A DNA stretch of 64,000 nucleotides from Ascoidea rubescens DSM 1968 (taxonomy: Eukaryota; Ascomycota; Saccharomycetes; Ascoideales; Ascoideaceae). Positions 1 to 10,100 of the stretch are shown here, piece after piece. Every line of letters begins with the position of its first letter. The stretch's first letter is position 1. The stretch is from positions 1,803,428 to 1,867,427 of the forward strand of contig NW_017962913.1 in NCBI RefSeq assembly GCF_001661345.1. The letters run 5' to 3'. Made by a program: the position numbers and the translations under genes. The notes under the pieces were generated by a model. It ran no database searches. It was not told the DNA's origin and worked only from the letters and a program-made list of their open reading frames with translations.

Positions 1-2122
1 TATGGTAGAGACAATCGTTCTTATGGTGGAAGAGACAGGTACAGTGGAAGAGACAAAGGTTATGGAAGAGAAAGATATTCTAGAGACAGACCTTATGACA
101 GAGACAGAAGACCTGCACCATCCTACTCCAAATTCGGTTTATTTGCTGATAAGACCAACAGAAACTATTCCAAAAGTATTTTCATTGGTAATTTACCATT
201 TGACTGCGAGTGGTCTCAACTAGAAACTCATTTCAAAGAAGGTATGTATTAATTGTGGGGGGTTTTTTTTTTTATAAATTGAATTAAAATAACTATAATC
301 TAAAGGAAATAATTATAAAGTTGAAAAAACCCAACTAAAACACATTCAATCAGATTGATCATTACAACTGCAGAAAATAAGTAAAATAAGAAAAAAAAAA
401 AAGATAAAATAGGAATAATCAAACTGTCTAATTTCTAATAATAAAAGAAATAGGTAAAAGAAACATTTATTATAGATCAAATCAACATAAAAAATTGAAA
501 GTTGAAAATTAAAAATTAGAAATTAAAAAATAGACATTACAAGACAAAAAATAAAGATCAAAAAATAAAGATCAAAAAGTAAAAAGTAAAAATTAACAAT
601 AAAAATCAAAATAGCTATAATTTTTAATTTAATATTATTCTGCTTGGTTTTTCTTCTTTTGTGCTTTGACATTTAATTTTATGAGAATTGTTAAAAGTGT
701 TTGTATTATTCTGCTTTGTTGTTTTCTTAATATTTTAGAATATTTTAAAATATCTTTATTGTGGTTCTCTTTTTTTGTATTTTCACTCAATGTTAATCTG
801 ATACAAAATAGTATAATTTAGATCTATCCGAGATGATTGTTGCGAGCTATCTTTTATTTTTATGCTTGTTTATTGTCACAAATTTCACAAAGATGCTTTT
901 TGCGTTATTTTCGTTTTTTGTTTTATGATATGGTTATTTTTTTTCCTTAATATTGCATTATTTATTAATTGCAGTTGCTAACATACGGTATTTTAGTCGG
1001 TGAGGTTGCTAGAGCTGATATTGTTACATCCCATGGTGTTTCCAGAGGTATGGGGTAAGTAAAAATAACTGAAACTATTTTTTTTTTCCTTCTTTGCTTG
1101 TTTTTACTTGTTTTTGATTAAATTTTGCTAGAATACTAACGTCTTCAAATAATAATAATTATAATTTGATTTGTATTAGAACTGTGGAATTTGTTAATGA
1201 AGAAGACGTGCAAAAAGCTATTGACAGGTTCAATCATACCACATTTTTAGGCCGTGAAATCTTTGTTAGAGAAGATAATCCCCCTCCTGAACAAAGAGAC
1301 AGCGGTCGTGATCGTTATAGTGATCGTTACAGAGAAAGAGACAGATATGATCGTAACCGTGATCGTGATCGTGGAAGATTTGGTGGAAGAGATAGATACG
1401 ATCGTGGTGGTCGTGATGATCGCAGATATGATAGACATGACCGATATGATAGAGAAGGTGGCTCATACAACACTTCAAAAGGGTATGAGATTTTTGTTGC
1501 TAACTTGCCATTCAGTGTCAACTGGCAACGTCTAAAAGATCTTTTCCGTGAGATTGGCGATATCATTCGTGCAGATGTTGCTGAAGATTATAGAGGTCGT
1601 TCCAAAGGATATGGAACTGTCAGTTTTGCTACCAAAGAAGAATCAGATAGGGCGATTGAGAAATTCAATGGCCGTGAAGTTGAAGGCAGACAGTTAGACG
1701 TGAGAGCAAGTAAATTCAATCCACCAGACGAAAGCAATGATGAAGATGGCGAAAGAGACTTTGGCAGAAGGAGCTCATCACGCAGCCAATCATCCAAACC
1801 CAAAGATGAAGACGATTTCCCAGAAGGAATCAGAGGATTGGGAGAGAAGAGTAATACCATTTTTGCTAGCAACTTGCCATGGTCCACCTCTGATGATGAT
1901 TTGTATGATTTGTTTGAAACTGTTGGTGTTGTTGACAAAGCTAAAATCCAGCTTGACTCGACTGGAAGAGGCAATGGGTCAGCAGTTGTTAGATTTGAAC
2001 AAGAAGATGATGCTACCACAGCCATTGAAAGGCTCGACGGTTTTGAGTATGGCAAGCGTGATTTAAGAATTTCATATGCCTTGTTTCCACCCTCCAAAAA
2101 CGATGTGGACACTGAAATCTAG
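1..2122 (+). CDS. GBP2: Gbp2/Hrb1-type three-RRM mRNA-binding protein, 5' partial
   Basis: Shuttling nuclear RNA-binding protein of the Gbp2/Hrb1 family, which in yeast couples TREX/splicing quality control to mRNA export. The reading frame is open from base 1, so the 5' end lies outside the window. Exons are 1-241, 997-1054 and 1180-2122. Donors are GTATGT (242-247) and GTAAGT (1055-1060); a TACTAAC branch point sits at 1134-1140. Joining restores RRM1 exactly (IFIGNLPFDCEW, then EVGEVARADIVTS, then RGMGTVEFVNEED), which proves both introns. RRM2 (about 1484-1712, IFVANLPFSVNW) and RRM3 (about 1853-2082, IFASNLPWSTSD) follow. The N-terminal part and the RRM1-RRM2 linker are RD/RG/Y-rich, like SR-type tails. 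Intron 1 is 755 nt. Gbp2 and Hrb1 cannot be told apart here. Confidence 0.9.
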
Positions 2123-2487
2123 TCGTTTACTCTGGAAAGGTCAACTGCTTTCCCAACAGTAGTATTTTTATATATGATTTCTCCTTTAGCCTTATAATGA
2201 AAACTCATCTTCCCCAAACTGCCGCATGCAACGACACGCTCCCAGCGGTCTGTACCAAAGATATGGTTCCGGTGCCACCGGAAGCGCCCCGCAGCCTGAG
2301 CCAGCTGGGGGGAAATGAAGGCTGATGCTGGGGTATATATAGCCCGAGCTGCTGTTGTAGCTGGAGTAGAAGAAGCAACTGCTTTGCTTCCTTAATTGTC
2401 ATCTTTTTTGCACATTGCACCATATTATATTTCAATTTTATTACATTTTATTGGATTCCATTGTTGTCCTTTGGCTGTCTTTCCAAC
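2123..2487. other. intergenic: 3' end of RRM gene and promoter of DUF2015 gene
   Basis: No gene seen. A moderately GC-rich stretch (about 2215-2320) precedes a TATATATAG box near 2334-2342, upstream of the next start codon. Confidence 0.5.
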
Positions 2488-2985
2488 ATGGTTGAGGCAT
2501 CCGGTTTTGCAAAGTCCTATTGGGAATACTTCCCTGAGTACTTTTTCAAGGTGTTTTTTTTTGTTCTCATTGTTGGTGGTTTGGTATTGCTTCATTTAAG
2601 AAGAAGATGGTATCCAGACTTCAAAGAGTGGGTTGTGTCCAAGGTAGAATCTTGCCGAAACTGCTGTAATAATAACAACAGAACCAATTCCAGCTATTTG
2701 CCTGTCAGCGGCTTTGAAAACGATATTAATCAGGGTCTATCCTCAAGCAATTTCGATTTGGAATCAAATAATATCAGCAAACTGGATCTGAGGTCTGGTT
2801 TGGACGAACATTCCAAGAAACAAATATTGAAAATAATGAACGACAACAAGTCGCTATCGTTCGACCAGGCAAGATTATTCTATACCAGAAGAATAATGGC
2901 TGATAACGAAATAGCTCCTGATGGAACTCCTCTCGATCCGAGAGCTGTAACTTTCACTAATTTTAATAGCAACCTGAACCTATAG
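2488..2985 (+). CDS. DUF2015/UPF0357-family single-pass membrane protein
   Basis: 165-residue protein. The ATG at 2488 is chosen because the upstream in-frame extension has only a TTG. One hydrophobic segment (about residues 20-39) is followed by a basic RRRW stop-transfer. The C-terminal part has the family signature as I remember it from fungal DUF2015 (S. cerevisiae YCL012C type): SGLDEHSKK, then LSFDQARLFYT, then IAPDGTPLDPRAVTF. Function is unknown in the family. Two CTG codons fall in the conserved block at residues 99 and 101 (2782-2784 and 2788-2790). With standard decoding they give LDLRSGLD; with CUG read as Ser they give SDSRSGLD, closer to the DSRxGLD I recall. Confidence 0.75.
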   Translation: MVEASGFAKSYWEYFPEYFFKVFFFVLIVGGLVLLHLRRRWYPDFKEWVVSKVESCRNCCNNNNRTNSSYLPVSGFENDINQGLSSSNFDLESNNISKLDLRSGLDEHSKKQILKIMNDNKSLSFDQARLFYTRRIMADNEIAPDGTPLDPRAVTFTNFNSNLNL

Positions 2986-4366
2986 AAAGGTATACAGTGA
3001 AGCAAAAACTTCAATGATAAATGCACACCCTCACAATATCTGAAACCCTATAACCTTCTGCTTTATATTTTATATTATTTTATTCTTATCTGAATTATCT
3101 GGAGTATTTTTTTCTATGGTAATAAGTTCCAGTCAGTTTATTTTAAATCATTTATCAACTCCAAATCCTATAATCACTGCGTTTTTTAATCCCACCATAT
3201 CGTTGCATGAACTCTAATGGTATCCCATTTTACTATCTATTAACAACTTCATTTATTCTTTCTGCTGATTTAATTATTATCGTTTGTGTGTGAATTCACT
3301 CACCACTTTTCAGATTTATCAAATTTATCAGATTTATCAGATTTCTCAAATTTCTCAGGTTATATAATATTTAATAAATCGTTATTAAAACAAATTGTTT
3401 TATTTTTTATGTTTTTCTCTTTGGGAATTACCAATTGATATTAAACCAATATAGTTTTCAATCAGAAAGCTTATCATTTATCAATAGAAGAATAAACAAG
3501 GGTTAATGTTCCTTTTATAACTTGTTTAACTAAATGCTCTGAGATTCAATTGTAAATTGAAAAAAGTTTAGAATAAAAGCTGCATTTATATTCAAGATGA
3601 AATCAAATAAGTTATCACCTTTAAAGGAACCATCCCAATGAACATAAACTCCAAACAAGTGTTTATTAAAATAATTTAGAAATAAATTGTGAGGTTGCCT
3701 GAAAAAAACAATAAATTAAAAAACCATCTTTAGTTTAATGAAAAACAATAAATTAAAAAGCTGATAAAAAATAACCATGATTTAGCAAAAAAAGATAAAC
3801 AGATAGCAATATTGGTTGAAAAATAAAAATTGATTAAGAAGCAAAAACTGATATCTATAAGAGTTGATGAAATAATCAAAAAAATATTAGCACAAGTGAA
3901 AGGCACCTTGCTTAAGCACAACGGGATTTGATTTAAACAAACTAAGCATCAATTGTCTGAACTTGGCTCATGAGCCCTAAGTAATGGCTGTTATGTTCGA
4001 TGATTGGATTTCAGGAGTTGATAACAACAGCATTATGATTACCTTCTCGTGCACCTTCATATAGTGGCATTTGCTTGGATTTAATTAAATTAGAGCAGCT
4101 AGGTTTTTCAAATTCATCTGTTCATCCGTTTTCTTATTTTATGTTAGCTTTTGCTTGCTAATAACATCTGAAACTGTTTTTATCATTACTATCATTATCA
4201 ATTTTCATTGGACATGTCATTGATAATTGTTTTATTTTTTTGGGAATTTTTTTAAATAACCCCCTGCCTCAATGTTTCAATTTTTATTTGTTTTGGTTTC
4301 GTTAGTGGACCGTTCTTATTGTGCTACCATCATTAGTTGAATTTATGTTACGATGTTTGATTATTC
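2986..4366. other. 1.4-kb AT-rich intergenic stretch
   Basis: No convincing gene on either strand. It lies between convergent genes. A degenerate 10-bp repeat built on ATTTATCAG/ATTTCTCAG occupies about 3312-3360. The only open frame above 60 codons (about 3730-3921, minus) is low-complexity and shows no family feature. Confidence 0.5.
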
Positions 4367-6088
4367 TTAATGGCACAGTATCTTCATTTGGTTTTGGTTA
4401 TTATGGTTGATAACCCTTAATGGTACAGTATTTTCGATTCGTTTTTTGAGACCAGGGTTTATCATCCTTAGTGGTGCAGTAGCTTCAGTTTGATTTCTGT
4501 TACGATTTTTGATCACTTTCAATGCTATGATCTCTTTGACCAGATTATTGTTGCTTTTGTTGATGGAACTATGGTATTTGCATTTGGTTTGATTTCCCAT
4601 TCCATAAAAAAGATCGTTCATGATGTCTCTATGTAACATCTCTTGAAGTTTATATTCGTCTGATTTACTTTTGATGCTATAGTAAAGTTTTTCCATAATC
4701 TCACCAATCAAACTTTTTGGATTACTGTTGTTTCGATGCTTGGCCATTCTTAATGGTCTGATATCTTTACTTGGATATCTGTTATAAAGCTTGCACAATC
4801 TCAATGGTGCTGTTGCTTCAATCTCCTGTTGGTTATCATGTTTGGCCATTCTTAATGGTCTAATCTTTTTATTTGGATGTGTGTTGTGATGCTTGACCAC
4901 TTTTAATGGTGGAACCATTTCACTTGGATCGTTGCTGCTTTTGTTGATGGAATTATCGTATTTGCATTTGGTTTGATTTCCCATTCCATAATAGAGATTG
5001 TTAATGATTTCTTTGTATAACCTTTCTTGGAGTTTATGTTTGTCTGATTTTTTTTCCACATTATTATCAAGCTTTTCCATAATTTCATCAGTCAGCTCTT
5101 TTTGAAGGGTTTTGTTCTGGATATAACAATAGTGTTTATTTTCATTAGTTTTGATTCTTTCATCATCTTTCATATCCCTTCCATTGTTCGAGGTTTCCTT
5201 TAATATTCCTTTATTTGGTTTTCTTCTATACGGAGGTAATCTTTTACACCCTGGGGCATCTTTTGTATGATTCATTTTATCAAAATACTTGACTTGATCG
5301 TATATTTCAAATTTCACTCTTTTGAATTTTTGGGAGAGTTTTGGAGGGATTTTTTGCTTATTGTTATCAGGATAATTATTATTAGGATAATCGTTATATC
5401 GAATTGTTTGTTGTAGTTTTTCGGCAAAAAGTTCTTCATCTGAGTGATCATCATATTCTTTGTTTTCATCCTTTAAATTGGGTTTTTCTTCATTTGAGCA
5501 TATGTGTTGGACTTTCACATGTGCGTTGTCAAACTCATCAAATTTACAATTTTCTTGATGTTCTTTTGTGAAAGATTTATAAAATTTCAAATTTCCCAAT
5601 TTTTTAAAGCTTGGAAATAATAATGATGCTGAAGATGGAGATGGAGATGGAGATAGGGATAATAGTGAGTATGATAATGAAGATGGTGCTGGTAATGAGG
5701 ATGGTAATGATTTATTTTCAATTTCTTCTTTTTTGATTGAACCATTGTAATTTTTGACTGATTTAATACTTTTGATATTTTTTATTTGTCTTTGAAAAAA
5801 AGATTTAATTGAATTGTATTGTTTGGTTTCTTTAACTGGAGAAGCATCGTCAATGGTTGAATTGGTGTCGTTAGCATCTAATTTTTTGACCTTTTTGGAT
5901 GATCTAAATGATTTAATTTTGATATTAATGTGATTTTTGTTTTCAGAATCATTTAAAGTTTTATTCTGATTTTGATGATTTTTGAGCTCATTTGATGGAG
6001 GTTTTTCCGATCTGGCTTTTGAATTGGAATCATTTGAGTTTGATTGTTTTTTAAAGTAGGAGATAGTATTATGTAAAGAATATGACAT
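4367..6088 (-). CDS. hypothetical protein with internal duplication and PLRxxK-type repeats
   Basis: 573 residues from ATG at 6088 (three upstream codons begin with GTG). Not recognised. The N-terminal third is Lys/Ser/Asn-rich and probably disordered. Residues about 257-260 read RVKF, the form of a PP1 (Glc7) docking motif. A basic patch YRRKPNKGILK follows at about 287-297. The C-terminal half holds two copies of a module (about 334-384 and 462-513) with EIMEKL, KSDxxKLQE, and LYYGMGNQTKCKY or LFYGMGNQTKCKY. Seven short elements of the form PLRMAKH/PLKVVKH/PLRLCKL/PLRMINP/ALKVIKN are scattered around and after the modules. No membrane segment or signal peptide. PP1 binding is only a hypothesis. 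Confidence 0.65.
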   Translation of the reverse strand: MSYSLHNTISYFKKQSNSNDSNSKARSEKPPSNELKNHQNQNKTLNDSENKNHINIKIKSFRSSKKVKKLDANDTNSTIDDASPVKETKQYNSIKSFFQRQIKNIKSIKSVKNYNGSIKKEEIENKSLPSSLPAPSSLSYSLLSLSPSPSPSSASLLFPSFKKLGNLKFYKSFTKEHQENCKFDEFDNAHVKVQHICSNEEKPNLKDENKEYDDHSDEELFAEKLQQTIRYNDYPNNNYPDNNKQKIPPKLSQKFKRVKFEIYDQVKYFDKMNHTKDAPGCKRLPPYRRKPNKGILKETSNNGRDMKDDERIKTNENKHYCYIQNKTLQKELTDEIMEKLDNNVEKKSDKHKLQERLYKEIINNLYYGMGNQTKCKYDNSINKSSNDPSEMVPPLKVVKHHNTHPNKKIRPLRMAKHDNQQEIEATAPLRLCKLYNRYPSKDIRPLRMAKHRNNSNPKSLIGEIMEKLYYSIKSKSDEYKLQEMLHRDIMNDLFYGMGNQTKCKYHSSINKSNNNLVKEIIALKVIKNRNRNQTEATAPLRMINPGLKKRIENTVPLRVINHNNQNQMKILCH

Positions 6089-6484
6089 TTTCGGCACGAT
6101 ATTTGAGAAGATATTTGAGAAGAATTTCCTGATTGAATTTATATGGATTTGATTGATTAATTCTAAGGAACTAAGTCTATTGGTAATAATTATAGATAAA
6201 ATGATATAAAGAAAATAAAAAAATGGAAAACAGCAATCTCTTCAATCTACATTCTAGAGAATAGTTTTGTGACCTGACGCAAAACCACAAAAGGCAGCAA
6301 AAGCAGCAAAAGCAGCAGAAACTGAAAGCAAAAACTCCACCACAACGGTTCTTTTGGAAATCCTTTACCAAGAACTTTATTTTTTGTGAGTCTGCTCAAA
6401 ATTCTGGCTTGGCTTACGGAAAGAGGTAATATAATATGCTATTATTTGCAATGTAATAAAAGAATTGAAATGAAACACGATATT
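6089..6484. other. intergenic, upstream of the repeat protein
   Basis: Separates two minus-strand genes. A purine-rich AGCAGCAAAAGCAGC repeat lies near 6295-6320. No gene seen. Confidence 0.4.
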
Positions 6485-7525
6485 TCAAAAGGAAGATACA
6501 ATTCTTTTTATATCTTGAGGACCGACTCTACAGCAACCACCTATAATTCGTGCACCATTTGTAACCCATGTTTTGGATATATTTTCCAATTTATATTGAT
6601 CCAATTTCTCCTTTCCCAGTATTTCGGAATCGGGGCTCCAACTTTTTTTCACTCCATCGTAAATTTCTCCAGAATTGGGGTATATTGATATTGGAAACCC
6701 ATCTGGAATTGCATTTTTAAGGTTTTTTATAAACGAAACTGAATTCTTTAATGGCAAACAATTGGATCCAATTGATATCAAATTACCGTCGTCAAAAAAG
6801 TTTTTGTTATTCAAATAATCAGTAACGAGTGAGATACTAGTTCCGTCAGCTAGATGGTATGGATCTTTGATACTAACCGATAATATATATGGTTTGTTAA
6901 CACTTAGTTTTTGTTTTAAATCAACTTCAATTAGTTCAGTTAAAACTTTGATTTCTAAAAAATTAGGCATTGTTTCTAATATTAAAAAATCGCAATTTTT
7001 ATTTAAAATTAACAACTTTAATCTTTCATAATGAAATTTTTTCAATTCGCCAATGCTGATGTCTCCATAATTTCCTGTATATTCAGAACCATCTGATAAG
7101 AAAGCACCATACGGACCGATCGAGCCTGCAATGAATAATGGCTTGATTGTTTTTTGGTTTTGAATTTGATTTTGAATTTGATTTTGGAGATATTCAATTT
7201 TGGCATTATTTGCTAATTCCACACTTTTATTAATAACATCATCACAGTTTTGTTTTACTGAGAAATATAATTTATCATATTGAATCAATCCCCTGATAGA
7301 AGTTTGATAAGTGGATGTTATAAGAATATTAGAACCCGATTTCAAATAATCCATATGAATTTCTTTAATTGTTGAAGGGTTATTTAATAGAGCAATTGTA
7401 GACCAAAGAGGGTTTGAAACATCAACACCTCTTTTTTCCAACTCAGTGCCCATTGCTCCATCAAAAAATAAAACATCTGAGGTAGTTCTCAATATAGTTG
7501 ATATATTATTAACAGTCATATCCAT
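6485..7525 (-). CDS. SAM4: homocysteine S-methyltransferase (Sam4/Mht1 family)
   Basis: 346 residues from ATG at 7525 (the preceding in-frame codon is GTG, not a yeast start). Transfers a methyl group from S-adenosylmethionine or S-methylmethionine to homocysteine, giving methionine, in the cytosol. FFDGAMGTELEKRG near the N-terminus is the typical opening of the homocysteine-methyltransferase TIM barrel. The three zinc-ligand cysteines are present: Cys256 in IGSNC, and Cys331-Cys332 in IIGGCC near the C-terminus. Length fits Sam4 and Mht1; the two specificities cannot be separated by eye. An Asn/Gln repeat insertion (QNQIQNQIQNQ, about residues 115-124) is specific to this copy. Confidence 0.92.
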   Translation of the reverse strand: MDMTVNNISTILRTTSDVLFFDGAMGTELEKRGVDVSNPLWSTIALLNNPSTIKEIHMDYLKSGSNILITSTYQTSIRGLIQYDKLYFSVKQNCDDVINKSVELANNAKIEYLQNQIQNQIQNQKTIKPLFIAGSIGPYGAFLSDGSEYTGNYGDISIGELKKFHYERLKLLILNKNCDFLILETMPNFLEIKVLTELIEVDLKQKLSVNKPYILSVSIKDPYHLADGTSISLVTDYLNNKNFFDDGNLISIGSNCLPLKNSVSFIKNLKNAIPDGFPISIYPNSGEIYDGVKKSWSPDSEILGKEKLDQYKLENISKTWVTNGARIIGGCCRVGPQDIKRIVSSF

Positions 7526-7889
7526 GTTCACAACAAACAGCGATAAAGGATCAAGTTAAGAAAAATAGCTGATTCAAAAAGCAATCAATAAGCTACAAAA
7601 AATATCTCATCAATTTTTTTTATTTATTTTTTTTCCAACCCTTTTCTTGGTTTAATAGAAACTTTAAATGGTGCATATACATACTTGAAGGTTGAAACTT
7701 TAAATCACTAAAATTGGATGTAAAAAGATTCAATATATATTAGGCTGTCAATTATAAAGGATTCTAAATTTAAAGGTAGAGAAAAATATAAATAAAATAA
7801 AATAAATGAAAATAAAATAAAAATTGTAAATCACAAAAAGGAAGATAGTAACAAACAAAGAATATTTATATATAACAAGTTTTTCTTTT
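7526..7889. other. intergenic between SAM4-like gene and first ATO gene
   Basis: Very AT-rich promoter and 3' UTR region with A-rich runs (about 7790-7830). No gene seen. Confidence 0.4.
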
Positions 7890-8648
7890 CTATACTCTAC
7901 CACCTGGTAAGAAAACCGGTTTGACAGTGAGGTAAGAGTTTTGAGGAGTAGCAATACCAGCATAAGCATTGTACCAGGCCATAAATGCAACAATAACACC
8001 AAGTACACCTCCTGCTCTAGTACAGTTTTCATTTCTTGTGAAATCGCCGATGGTTAATAGCAAAAAAGTAATTGTTAAAAGGAAAAACATTCCAAAGAAA
8101 GCAACTGTTGACTTCATAGTGCAAACAGTGATCATGGCAGTAAATATTGTCCAACCTAAAAGATAGAAAGCTATGGCATTAGCCAACTCTGTCTCATCAT
8201 CATATGAAGAAGCAATTCCAAATGCATCTGTTTGTATGGCAGCATATGACATCCAGAATCCACCATATGAAGACAATGCAGTTCCACCAAATGTGTTCTC
8301 AACAGCAATCTCCCACATTCCAGCACACAATTGAATAAATCCACCATAAAAGAAAGCCAAACCAACTACAACTTTTGGATTGTGTATACCCATTGCTCTA
8401 GCATTGACCATAGACAATACAAATGTAGTTAAAGCAAAAGCAGATAAACCTAAAGGACCTGGGTTAGCAAATTTATGAGTTGGTGGGGCCATGATACCTG
8501 GATACAACGAACCACCGAAAGCATTTAATAGTTCATCTTTTCTGACTTTCATGTTTCCAATATGAACAAATTCATTTTGAGCACCAGAAGTGGTAATAGG
8601 TTGGTGTTCATCACCAGAGTGAGAAATATTTTTTTCGACGTCAGACAT
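7890..8648 (-). CDS. ADY2: acetate/ammonium transporter, Gpr1/Fun34/YaaH (AceTr) family, copy 1
   Basis: 252 residues, ATG at 8648. Plasma-membrane acetate-proton symporter family (Ady2/Ato1; also linked to ammonium export). A cytosolic N-terminal tail with the FVHIG segment is followed by six predicted membrane helices. The family signature is NPGPLGLSAF at residues 62-71, where Gly replaces the usual Ala/Val at the third position. FYGGFIQLCAGMWE and the C-terminal AFMAWYNAYAG are also typical. Codons for about residues 67-234 (7946-8453) are identical base for base to the second copy at 10157-10664, while both ends differ strongly. Same strand as copy 2, about 1.45 kb away. The gene symbol names the family, not a proven ortholog. 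Confidence 0.93.
   Translation of the reverse strand: MSDVEKNISHSGDEHQPITTSGAQNEFVHIGNMKVRKDELLNAFGGSLYPGIMAPPTHKFANPGPLGLSAFALTTFVLSMVNARAMGIHNPKVVVGLAFFYGGFIQLCAGMWEIAVENTFGGTALSSYGGFWMSYAAIQTDAFGIASSYDDETELANAIAFYLLGWTIFTAMITVCTMKSTVAFFGMFFLLTITFLLLTIGDFTRNENCTRAGGVLGVIVAFMAWYNAYAGIATPQNSYLTVKPVFLPGGRV
7946..8453 (-). repeat. 508-bp tract identical to the downstream ATO paralog
   Basis: Line-by-line comparison with 10157-10664 (offset 2211) shows no mismatch across 508 bp. Three consecutive mismatches lie just outside one end (7943-7945), and differences resume at 8454. A further shared block of about 34 bp lies near 8469-8502. Confidence 0.9.
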
Positions 8649-9100
8649 TTCCTAAAGGATAATAGTGCAATTATAACAAAACAATGTAAAAAATAAGAAC
8701 CAGTGTATTTATTAACCAAGGTTAGCTGAAATAATGTTACAAAGAAAGACGAGAGAACAAAACATCCAGCAGAATTGAAGAAATTTGTTTCTTTATATAA
8801 CAAATGCTGCAAAATAAGGCCAAACAAAAAAAACAATTAAAAGAAAAGTAAAAGAAAAAAGTCATTAAGACCAGATAAAAAAACCACTTCAGCTCAATCA
8901 ATGTGATCCTCAAATTTAACTTGTGCAAAAGAAAACTGAAGTGGAGTTGGATCATTTACCAAGAAAAATATAACGCAAGAAAACCTCTTAAATGTTAATA
9001 GCCTTGTGCTTAATCAAGTCTGGATCGTAACCGGGTATCAAAGGAAAGAGCACCCAAACCGAAACGAAAGTTGAAAGAGTTCTGTTGGCAGTATTACTTT

Positions 9101-9165
9101 TGTTAGCACTGTTGACACTGTTAGACTGTTGACATTGTTAGCATTGTTAGGACGGTTAGCACTGC
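9101..9165. repeat. degenerate tandem repeat of GTTAGCA(C/T)T / GTTGACA
   Basis: Several imperfect units of about 9 bp follow each other upstream of ATO copy 1. They could be a tandem binding-site array or simple-sequence decay. Confidence 0.5.
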
Positions 9166-9852
9166 GAGTTGAGTGAAGCCTTTGCTGGATATTTGGGCTT
9201 CTGAAAGAGAAAGGTTCTATCGAGAAGCCTGAGGGTGCGTGAGGTGAAGTGCGCGCAAGAGGGGTGCAGTGTGGGGAGGGGCAAGGGAGCTGGCGGGTCA
9301 GTCTATACAAGCTTATTGCTGCAATATGATGCATGTATTGTAGAAACAAGAGTTTGAAAAAGTCTTGTCTTGTCGTCATAATAGATGCTTTGGTGCGGAG
9401 ACCGGGCCATATTGGTCGAGATCAATTAAATCGGTAGTCGGAAAGATCTGGCTATTGTTTTTGTTTTTGGTTGATGCTGGAAGGTTTTCTCTGTTTCTTT
9501 CTGCTGGGACCAAAAGTTTTCTTCCAGCTTGAAAGATTTGCTTGTTTAAATTTAATATCACCTCATAATTGATTTTTGCGTTCCATCGGATCAGATGCGT
9601 AATCACTAATGGCTTGAGAGAACAACTATAATTTGAAGCTATTTTGGTTGTTTTTTTTTAACATTTGTGCAAGACTGACTAACATAAACCATGGAATATA
9701 TTAAGTTTGATATATTTAAGATTGAATGAAAGCGAAAAAATGTTGTATAATAAACAGTTTTTCCTAGTCTAAATCGAAAAAAGTAAAAAAATAAAAAAAT
9801 GAAAAAATGAAAAAATGAAAAAAGCTATATAAAAAATATGTATGTATAGTAA

Positions 9853-9885
9853 AATTAAATTAAATTAAATTAAATTAAATTAAAT
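9853..9885. repeat. AATTA pentanucleotide microsatellite
   Basis: About six perfect copies of AATTA/AAATT. Confidence 0.85.
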
Positions 9886-10100
9886 AGAATAGAATAAGTA
9901 TTTGTATCATTAGTAATCATCATATAATAGTTTGCTTTTTTTCTTTGTTTATTTTTTTTCCAGTAATAGCAGTTAGAATGTTGCATTTAAATATTTTGAT
10001 ATTATGATATTGGTATTTTGGTAGTTTCTAGTTTTTAAAAATAAAGCACGAAACAAAAGAAAAAAAATTGAGTTTTTAAATTATTTGAAGTAGTTTAGAC

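Larger units (their letters stand above)
8649..10100. other. intergenic between the two ATO paralogs
   Basis: No gene supported; short frames here lack features. It holds a degenerate GTTAGCACT/GTTGACACT repeat (9101-9165), a GC-rich purine-biased island (about 9165-9320) in the upstream region of copy 1, and an AATTA microsatellite (about 9853-9885). The part near 10000-10100 is 3' UTR of copy 2. Confidence 0.5.

Noticed and set aside
781-880. Intronic C/D snoRNA in the Gbp2-like intron
   Set aside because: A GATGATT resembling a C box was seen, but no D box at suitable distance and no terminal stem.
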